In this document: one piece after another, positions 57,801-64,000 of the stretch
How the letters are laid out: each line of letters begins with the position of its first letter
How positions within the stretch are numbered: the first letter of the stretch is position 1
Assembly (NCBI GenBank): GCA_024734495.1
Contig: JALMQS010000615.1
Coordinates: 1,209,173-1,273,172, forward strand
Length of the DNA stretch: 64,000 bases
Direction: 5' to 3'
Source: Forficula auricularia
Lineage: Eukaryota > Arthropoda > Insecta > Dermaptera > Forficulidae
Made by a program: the position numbers and the translations under genes
The notes under the pieces: model-generated
Seen by the model: the letters and a program-made list of their open reading frames with translations, nothing else
Database searches by the model: none
Told to the model about the DNA's origin: nothing

Positions 57801-60800
57801 CGAATTCTGACCTGAGTATGGGGTCTCCTAATTCGTTTTCGTCTACAGATTCTTCTTCTTCTATTGGGTTTATTGTTTTTTCTTCTCCATAGAGTTCTTC
57901 TAGGTGTTCCTTCCATCTATTTGCCTGTTCATTTTCGTTCAGAATAATGTGGCCTCCTTTATCTCTTATGTTCTTGCTTTTTGGCTTGTCTTCTTGAAAA
58001 TTTCTTTTTATTGCCCTATAGGCTACATCAACTTTTCCCAATACTAGATTTTCGTTGACTTCTTTACATTTTTCTTGAATCATTTTTTCTTTTGCTTTTC
58101 TACATTCTCTTATAACTTTCCATCTGAATTTTTTATATGTTTCTTTCCCTTCTTCGTCTTTTCTGTTCTTAAATTTTGTTCGTTCGTCAATCAGTTGCAG
58201 TATTTCGTCTGTTACCCATGGCTTTTTAATTTCGTTTTTCTTTGATTGAAGGACTTCGTTGGCTGTTTCGGCCAGGCTTGATTTCATATCATTCCATTCT
58301 TGTTCGATTTCTTCTTCTTTATTATTATTATATCAGGCCCAGGATAGCTTTTGCAGTCCTTTAATTGATTTCTGAATCTTTGTTTGACTAATATGTTATC
58401 TATTTGAAATCTCGCCTTGTCTTTAGGCATTTTCCACGTGTAGATCCTTCTTGGATGGTGTTGGAAGAGTGTGTTTGCTACTACTAGACTGTGCTTACTG
58501 CAAAATTCAATTAATCTTTCCCCCTTTCATTCCTATTTCCTAGACCGTGTTCGCCCACCACATTTCCTTCTTTGCCTTTTCCTACTCTTGGATTCCAATG
58601 CCCCATAATTATTAAATTTTCTTTCTTCTATTTCCAATAAAAAAGAATAATCGAAATCGCTCAATGAGGCAAAAAGTTCTCGATGAACATACATAAAAAT
58701 AAATAAATAAATAAATAGTTAGCTATCTTGACTACCTTGGAGGTATATTGATCCAAACGCAGAAAAAATGATTAAAATCGGTTCATAAACAAAGAAGTTA
58801 TGCGTGAACAAGTGAACATACCTAATAATAAAAAATTTTAAGAAAAAAATAAAAACCGACTTCAAAAAATTAAATGCAACAAATATAAAAATACACTAAA
58901 AAGGTATAAAATAATTATTATCTTATTTAGTTACAACTAAACGACGAAATATTAACACGAAATTACTTTTTAAAGTCGGTGCCAAACAAACTATACCATA
59001 TAAGCGAGCGTACCCGCCAAACGTACTAAGTAAGATCCGTCGAGTGCGATTCATAAAAGGTATATGTTTGGCACCAACTTCAAAAAGTAATTTCGTGTTA
59101 ATATTTCGTCGTTTAGTTGTAACTAAATAAGATAATAATTATTTTATACCTTTTAGATGTATTTTTATATTTGTTGCATTTAATTTTTTGAAGTCGGTTT
59201 TTATTTTTTCTTAAAAATTTTTATTTTTCTCCTTTTAGTGATGTTATTAATAGTGATTATATCATCAGAACTTGACCAAATTAATATGACACCATCCCTA
59301 AGACACCCCCTTTCGGATAAAAAAAGAACCATCGAAATCGGTTCATAAACAAAGAGGTTAGGTCTAAACAAACCTAATAAAAAAGGTCTAATACCTATGA
59401 AAAAAAATCGAAAAAAAAATGGGACCAATCGGAAGCTAGACTGGACCCAATGCAAAAAATTTTTTCAAAATCGGTTGACAATTGGCGGAGATATGAGGTA
59501 ACATAGGCACAAAAAAAAAAAAAAAAAAAAAAAAATTCAATCGAATAGAGAACCTCCTCCTTTTTTGAAGTCGGTTAAAAAAGGTCCAATACAAATGAAA
59601 TTTATATTTTTACCAATGGGAAATTAAACTGAATCCAATGCGAAAAATCATCAAAATCGGTTCACAATTAGCCAAGAAATCAGGTAACATAGACAAAAAA
59701 ATCAGTCGAATTGAGAAACTCCTCCTTTTTTGAAGTCGGTTAAAAAGAACCCTATATGTGTGTGTGTGTGTGAAATTAATATTATTTAAAAATTTTACAT
59801 TAATCAATATAAATGGATAACTATACTTTATGATTAATGGCAATTTTTTTAATTTTTTTTATATTTTGGATTTAAATATTTTTATTTTTTGTTTTTGGAC
59901 GATAAAAATCGTCGAAAAGACGAAAGTGTGAAGAGACTTCCAGTCTCTAGAAGTCATAGGGATAAACGAATTAGCAAATGAGTTTAATCGGGTAGTATTT
60001 AATTTAATCGCGAAGGGGTATTAAATGTTTGAAATTTTTTCAAATTCATTGATAAGCAATCGAGTTATGGTGGAAAATTGATGAAAATCTTTATTCAGAT
60101 TTCATTTTTTCAACTTAATAATCACTAGCCAAGTTAAGGTAGTTGTATCGCGACAATACTATCAAAAAGTTAATGCTAGAGTATATAGAACAGACTATAA
60201 GGATTCATAATTCATAAGTCCAAAAGTTTTTGCTGTTTATGTACCACTACTAGCCAATCCCGTGTTCATTTGACAAATCTGGCAACACTGACCGAGCTTG
60301 TATATATTTTATCATAGAAATGTCAGATAAAGTACATTATAAAGGTCGATTTATAAAACAAAAAGTTCTTAAAAAGCTGTTGCGCCAATGACAGAAACGA
60401 AAAAACGTCAAAAAATTACTAAAGTTAACCTACTTTTTCGGTTAAATAAATGCTTTGTTGCCAGCTTGGTTTTAGTGTAAATTTTTCATTATACATTTTT
60501 CATTATTTATTCATTATCATGTCAAAAACTGTGTTGTAACTATAAATTAAAATTTTACATATACTGTTGTGGCCGGTGAGTATTTTTTCCTTAAAATAAA
60601 TATAATTATTCTTAAGGTTAATATTTTGGCAGCCGGCTCCCTTTTTGATCCTCGAACGTGACTATTTGACAATAGGAAAGGGACTTTACAATTGTACTTC
60701 CTGGACCTAAATGTAAAATAAGTTTATATTATATATATTTTGGTTAATAAATAAATGTCCTGTCAAATAGCTTTTAACACCACATGTCGATTGTAAATTC

Positions 60801-62932
60801 ATTGAGTTTTTTCATTTTTGCGTGGGAACTTTCCAGAAACTAAATTCTGAAAAGTAGGCGGTTTCAATATATTAAAATATGCCCTGCTAATTACGAATTT
60901 AGCCAATAGGAAGTTTTTGTCAAATTTCCACTCCACACAGAGTAGGCTTGAGTTCAGTCACAGAGTTGGACAGCCGGTTCTCAGTTGAAGCCCAGTTGGG
61001 ACAGTTGTCAGTTGTCAATTGGAGTTGAGAGACACAAGATTTAAGCTCTCCAGCCTTCAGCATGGAGAAATGTATATTTATAATTAACTAATAAAAAAAC
61101 CTATACAAAATAATACTCTCTTTTTTAAAAACATCTCCTACTTCAATTACCATCAAATCAGCATCAAGACTGAAACAGGTTGAATCGCTGGGCACCGTTA
61201 CCAAGCCCAATCTGTGGGGAACATTCTTCGAGATAAATCTACAAATCGTCAACCTTTCTCTGGTCAAGAAGGGTTGCAACCAAAAATCAAAATGTTATCG
61301 TAACAATATTATTATTATTATTAAAGGCCCCGCTAAAATTTTACCACTGTTATTGCTAGATCATTTTTTTCTTTATGTGAATATAGTGATTTGTTTTAAA
61401 GTTGAAATTTTTTAAAAATATTTAAATTACCAGTCGTCTGACGGCGCCTTTAAGAGCCCTGCCGCCGCAGCGTCACGATCTTGATCATAGGGACGAGCGT
61501 CAAAAGTAGAGAAAGGATGGAAAAAATAAATTTTAATAAAGTCAAAGAAGAAATAAAATAGAATCCGAAACTTGTTTTAAATTTTTACATTATTTCTAAA
61601 TTTATTTATCTAGGAAAAATTACCCCCAACAATTTTCTGTCAATAAATTACCGTCGATAATTTACCGACAACAATGTACCACCACATCAGTTTAAAATAA
61701 TAAAAAAATACCTCGCATTCAAGCAAAACTTCTCTACTTTTTTCCATGTATAATGCACAATCCGCAACAAAAGAAAAACTAACTCCAAATCCCCAGTCGC
61801 TTCTTTTAGTTAGACGCCAGTCCAAGTTTTTTCTTGTAATTTTATTTGCGTTACACTCACTTGTAGCGTGATACATAGTCTGAAAACAAAATCTAAAATA
61901 TAACTTTTTCTTATTAAATAAGATCTTTATTTGACTTAGTTTCTATGACAGGGTAGAATCTTGAAATTCAATTTTGACCCCCACTTCTACTTAGGCAATT
62001 TCTTTAAATTTTACTTACATAAGTATTTGCGATAATAAATTGGCACGTTCTGATGTGGCCATCCAATTGACTTTACCATACACCCTGGCCCCTCTCTTAT
62101 ATTTAATATTTAATAAAATTATTTATAATCATGTAGGGGGTTAGTTTTTGTATTTTTAGACTCCTGGGGGCCTACTGATTATGTATGCAAAATTTGATTT
62201 AGTTTGGTATTAGAGCCTAGAATTTAACCCTCCCCATCTTCGGCGGTTAGATTTAGCATTTTTTTGTTTTCTGGGGCCCACTGATTATGTATACAAAATT
62301 TTGTTGAGTTGTGTTCAAGTTGGTAAACGCAACCAAATTTTGTATACATATACTGTGGGCCCCCAGAAGGCTAGAAATGCGCAAGCTAACTACTCAAAAT
62401 GGCGAAGGGGTGGGGGGTCCAAAATGAAAATACTAGCCCTTTTGCCAAACTCGACCAAATTTTGTATACATAATCAGTAGACCAGGTGGGGTGGGGTCCC
62501 GGGAGTTGGAGTGAGGGTCTTTGGGGTGGAGGGGCGTGGGTCCAGAGGGGTCGGGGAGAAGGTCGGTTGAGTTCAAGGAGCGGAAAGATCCAGGGGTAGA
62601 AGTGGGGCTCAGGGGGGTTGGGGAGTGGGTCGGTGGGGACGTGGATCAAGGGGTGGGGTGGGGGGGCCTTGGCTAGCAAGAGGGCCACCAAAGGTCCAGA
62701 ACGAGACGCTCCCCGCCAGGGGTAGGTGTTGCCCGTCGCCTCGCTCCGGGCAACATCTACTTCTTCTATAAGTACCTCTTTTTTAGACTTGTCCTTTTTA
62801 AATCGTATTTCGGATTCCATTTTCTTTTAGAGTATAATTCAACCAAAGGTATGGATTTTCCACACGCTTAATCGATATTATAGGGAGTCGTATGCTGGCA
62901 CAGCGACAGTACTTTTTTAATCCACATTTCTT
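54874..62932 (-). CDS. second PARP-type ADP-ribosyltransferase, partial or damaged
   Basis: Exons matching the 44442-50409 gene: 62932-62776 (CASIRLPIISIKRVENPYLW), 61879-61712 (TMYHATSECNANKITRKNLD, GFGVSFSFVADCA), 55083-54874 (NPPFPKDWDTTKD, VKYSDFEFYPHYIIHC plus a new 24-residue tail). The middle exon is 168 nt, identical in length to its paralogue. Splice sites and phases fit, so these are read as one gene with a 6.6-kb last intron that holds an RTE LINE and ACCGACTTC repeats. HAT replaces HGT and GVSFS replaces GVYFA, as in the paralogue. A one-base frameshift after LNYTLK (about 62820-62832) and the absence of the first two exons suggest a pseudogene, or assembly error plus exons outside the window. 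Confidence 0.6.
56283..58630 (-). mobile_element. 5'-truncated RTE-type LINE
   Basis: It is flanked by an 8-bp duplication TTTCCAAT (56275-56282, 58631-58638). On its own strand it ends in an ATG-repeat tail (AATGATGATGATG), typical of RTE-group elements. It holds an endonuclease remnant (58335-58620: GHWNPRVGKGKEGN, HPRRIYTWKMPKDKARFQID) and the reverse transcriptase ORF. Confidence 0.85.
56308..58287 (-). CDS. RTE-type reverse transcriptase ORF
   Basis: An uninterrupted frame of 659 codons. The linker reads KKPWVTDEILQLIDERTKFK; the RT starts NFRTISLTSHASKILTKI, then FGFRRNRGTREAI, FIDLEKAFDNVNWEIMF and KKGVRQGCVLSPMIFNLYIE. The catalytic box is LRFADDIALL. The C-terminal part holds YLGSKITWDGRSENEI, MYGCETWTIRKAERKRLEAF and RRGQMMGHTLRHG, typical of RTE/craniofacial-development-protein-2-like proteins. 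The endonuclease upstream is partial and separated by a deletion, so this copy cannot move alone. The open frame suggests recent insertion. Confidence 0.88.
   Translation of the reverse strand: MKSSLAETANEVLQSKKNEIKKPWVTDEILQLIDERTKFKNRKDEEGKETYKKFRWKVIRECRKAKEKMIQEKCKEVNENLVLGKVDVAYRAIKRNFQEDKPKSKNIRDKGGHIILNENEQANRWKEHLEELYGEEKTINPIEEEESVDENELGDPILRSEFETALKELKNNRAPGIDNIQAEILKNSGEKARDKLFELISKIYKLGIIPKDFEKNKIVTLPKKTGADKCENFRTISLTSHASKILTKIIQRRIEQRVEENLGEDQFGFRRNRGTREAILSLRLIIERAFIREESVYIGFIDLEKAFDNVNWEIMFKILKQAGIKFRERRLIYNLYQNQTAIINIGDEQREAKIKKGVRQGCVLSPMIFNLYIEEAIKEFKDKIDTGIEIQGQKIAMLRFADDIALLGSNKKELEDALNGINQILIEEIKMKINKNKTKVLVCTKKEQTRQDSCLYHCIKINQENLEGVKEFRYLGSKITWDGRSENEIKSRIAQAKMGFYSKQKLLCSSSISLENRKLLLKTYVWSIAMYGCETWTIRKAERKRLEAFEMWCYRRMMNIKWMDKITNEEVLGRIGERRTLCKSLKKRRGQMMGHTLRHGGLLRDILEGEVGKKRGRGRPRLEYFNQIIGDMGCQTFREVKQLAGDRVKWRRIVASNQS
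58845..59215. repeat. ACCGACTTC palindrome, copy E
   Basis: AAACCGACTTCAAAAAATTA, the inner boxes CGACGAAATATTAACACGAA and CACCAACTTC, and the mirrored other half form a palindrome of about 370 bp as in copies A-D. It sits inside copy D. Confidence 0.6.
59890..60080 (-). pseudogene. Jockey/CR1-like LINE 3' relic
   Basis: Minus-strand fragments near FVYPYDF and RLEVSSHFRLF correspond to the TYIPMTSRNWNSLPASIF region of the 63228-64000 copy. Highly decayed. Confidence 0.4.
60081..61711. other. last intron of the second ART gene, nothing firm
   Basis: No transposon or gene is clear. GTGGCCGGTGAGTATTTTTT at 60568-60587 looks like a splice donor on the plus strand, but no coding exon supports it. 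An open frame at 61279-61088 minus (VPSDSTCFSLDADLMVIEVG) is not recognised. Confidence 0.3.
62040..62470. repeat. GGCCATCCAATTGACTTTACC repeat copy
   Basis: GCACGTTCTGATGTGGCCATCC to CCTCTCTTATATTTAATA matches 34625-34700, with diverged ends also at 2760-2815 and 33945-34015. The body repeats GATTATGTATACAAAATTTTG several times in both orientations (62165, 62285, 62335, 62455), forming a hairpin. Confidence 0.55.
62471..62765. repeat. G-rich island
   Basis: The plus strand is very rich in runs of 3-7 G (GGGGTGGGGTCCCGGGAG, GGGGTGGGGTGGGGGGGCC) for nearly 300 bp in an otherwise AT-rich window. It ends in a GTTGCCCG/CGGGCAAC hairpin at 62728-62756. It begins next to the donor of the 62776-62932 exon. 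Confidence 0.6.
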
Positions 62933-63227
62933 CTAAAAAGAAAAAGTTAAATCAATATATTAGTAAATTTAATAAAGCACTAAAAATATTGTTCCGTGTT
63001 AAATGTACATCACAGTATTTTCACTTAACTTGAATTAATAACAAACCAACATTTAAATAAAATATTAATCAGAAACATCTAACAAAATAGCAATTTGGTA
63101 AGACAAAATTGAATTTTTTTTTTTTTTTTTTTAATGCAATCGAATACAAGAAGGGGTGCACCAGTAAAGATGTAGCCCCTATGGATCTCGAAAGACCCTT
63201 GCATTACCGAAGAGAAGGGAAAGTTGA

Positions 63228-64000
63228 TTAAGAGAGAGGATGTAGACGCAGGTGTCTATGCACCCTGGTTTTGAAGGTTTGAAGATCATAGGTGCTGGGA
63301 AAGATAGAGGCTGGGAGAGAGTTCCAGTTCCTTGAAGTCATGGGGATATATGTATTCGCGAATGAAGTGGTCCGGCACTTTTCCAATTTGACAGCGAAAG
63401 AGTGTTGGGAGTCGGCAAAACGTGTGCTGCGTGCAAAGCATGCTTTGGGGGGAATTATTGATTTTATCTCGTCAGAGCACCTGCCGTGATAGTATCTATA
63501 GAAAAGGGAAAGGGCAGAGACATCTCTTCGATGAGCTAGCGAGTCGAGGGAGTCGGTGAGGGTAGAATCGTCAATTAGCCTGACGGCTCGTTTCTGAATT
63601 GCATCAAGAGTAGCAAGAGAATATTTTGAGGCTCCTCTCCATAGATGAGAGCCGTATTCGAGACGGGGGCGGATTTGGGCCTTGTAGATGGTGAGAAGTT
63701 GTGGGGGTTTGTAAAATCGCTTGGACCTGAATAAGAAGCCAATCTTCCTTGCTGCAGATTTCGCCACAGAGGAGATGTGTTCATTCCAAGACAGGTCAGA
63801 TGCGACAGAGACGCCCAACATGGTTAGGCTGTCACACATTTTCAGGGTATTCGAATCGAAGTGAATATCAGGGAAATCTCTATTTTCACGCCTAGAAATT
63901 AGACAACATTGAGTCTTATTTGAATTAAAGTTAACTAAATTTTGAGAGCCCCATTTATTCAGTTTGTCTAAGTCGAGAGTAATTGAGGAGGCAATATTGA
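63228..64000 (-). CDS. Jockey/CR1-like LINE reverse transcriptase, C-terminal part
   Basis: The minus-strand frame is open from the window edge (64000) to a stop at 63225-63230, at least 250 codons. It holds the post-catalytic RT blocks and C-terminus: VNFNSNKTQCCLISRREN, LGVSVASDLSWNEHISSVAK, KAQIRPRLEYGSHLWRGASK, TLDAIQKRAVRLID and YIPMTSRNWNSLPASIFPST. A poly-T run at 63115-63133 on the plus strand is its A tail. It continues outside the window. Decayed relatives are at 18840-20060, 50870-50945 and 59890-60080. Confidence 0.85.
   Translation of the reverse strand, partial: NIASSITLDLDKLNKWGSQNLVNFNSNKTQCCLISRRENRDFPDIHFDSNTLKMCDSLTMLGVSVASDLSWNEHISSVAKSAARKIGFLFRSKRFYKPPQLLTIYKAQIRPRLEYGSHLWRGASKYSLATLDAIQKRAVRLIDDSTLTDSLDSLAHRRDVSALSLFYRYYHGRCSDEIKSIIPPKACFARSTRFADSQHSFAVKLEKCRTTSFANTYIPMTSRNWNSLPASIFPSTYDLQTFKTRVHRHLRLHPLS

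Larger units (their letters stand above)
55545..59745 (+). mobile_element. ACCGACTTC family, copy D, hosting an RTE LINE and copy E
   Basis: It starts at AAACCTACTTCAAAAAAATT with a palindrome to about 55950 and the TTTCTCTTTTTAG/conserved-frame block. It is split by an RTE LINE (56283-58630) and then by another palindrome (58845-59215). It ends in two copies of CTCCTCCTTTTTTGAAGTCG near 59550 and 59725. Confidence 0.6.

Noticed and set aside
61088..61279. Frame VPSDSTCFSLDADLMVIEVG as an exon
   Set aside because: It looks coding-like but has no splice-site or family support; left unannotated as a gene.
62386..62820. 144-codon Pro-rich minus-strand protein
   Set aside because: It arises from the G-rich island read on the C-rich strand and runs into an ART exon in the wrong frame.

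Overview
The window is AT-rich nuclear DNA of an arthropod, most likely an insect. This rests on spliced genes with GT/AG introns, mauritiana-type mariner, IS630/Tc1, hAT, RTE, Jockey-like and I-like elements, and a Penelope-like GIY-YIG fragment. The species cannot be named from the sequence.

Host genes. PSMB7 (proteasome beta2 subunit) lies on the minus strand (1187-6486, three exons). It is head-to-head with RMI1 (plus strand, 6805-14058, seven exons), with a 318-bp shared upstream region. The C-terminal half of CMTR1, the cap-1 2'-O-methyltransferase, follows on the minus strand (17173-26496, nine exons); its N-terminal half was not found. Two related small PARP-type ADP-ribosyltransferase genes lie on the minus strand. 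One has five exons and reads open throughout (44442-50409). The other is partial or damaged (54874-62932).

Most of the rest is mobile DNA, often nested. 1-17 kb: PSMB7 and RMI1 introns hold hAT elements, SINEs, MITEs, foldbacks and a four-level nest, followed by a mariner whose 5' end is amplified seven times. 17-26 kb: CMTR1 introns hold hAT, tRNA-like, Tc1/IS630 and Jockey-like relics. 26.7-32.7 kb: a nearly complete I-group LINE. 33-44 kb: foldbacks, a Tc1 relic, a tandem repeat, LINE fragments, a Penelope-like element and several copies of a repeat family whose ends read ACCGACTTCAAAA. 44-63 kb: the two ART genes with a large MITE, a deleted mariner, an RTE LINE and a G-rich island. 63.2-64 kb: a Jockey/CR1-like LINE leaving the window.

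The strongest hidden signal is a set of at least twelve hammerhead-ribozyme-like cores (CUGANGA, stem II, GAAA, short self-complementary stem III, NUH). They sit in foldback elements and in the Penelope-like tail. Most foldbacks carry the motif on both arms, so either strand could produce a ribozyme. Two other notable findings are the amplified mariner transposase N-terminus and the ART pair that has lost the usual catalytic-site tyrosine and glycine.

Several otherwise good reading frames are broken by single-base indels, mostly in homopolymers, so assembly error must be excluded before genes are called dead.
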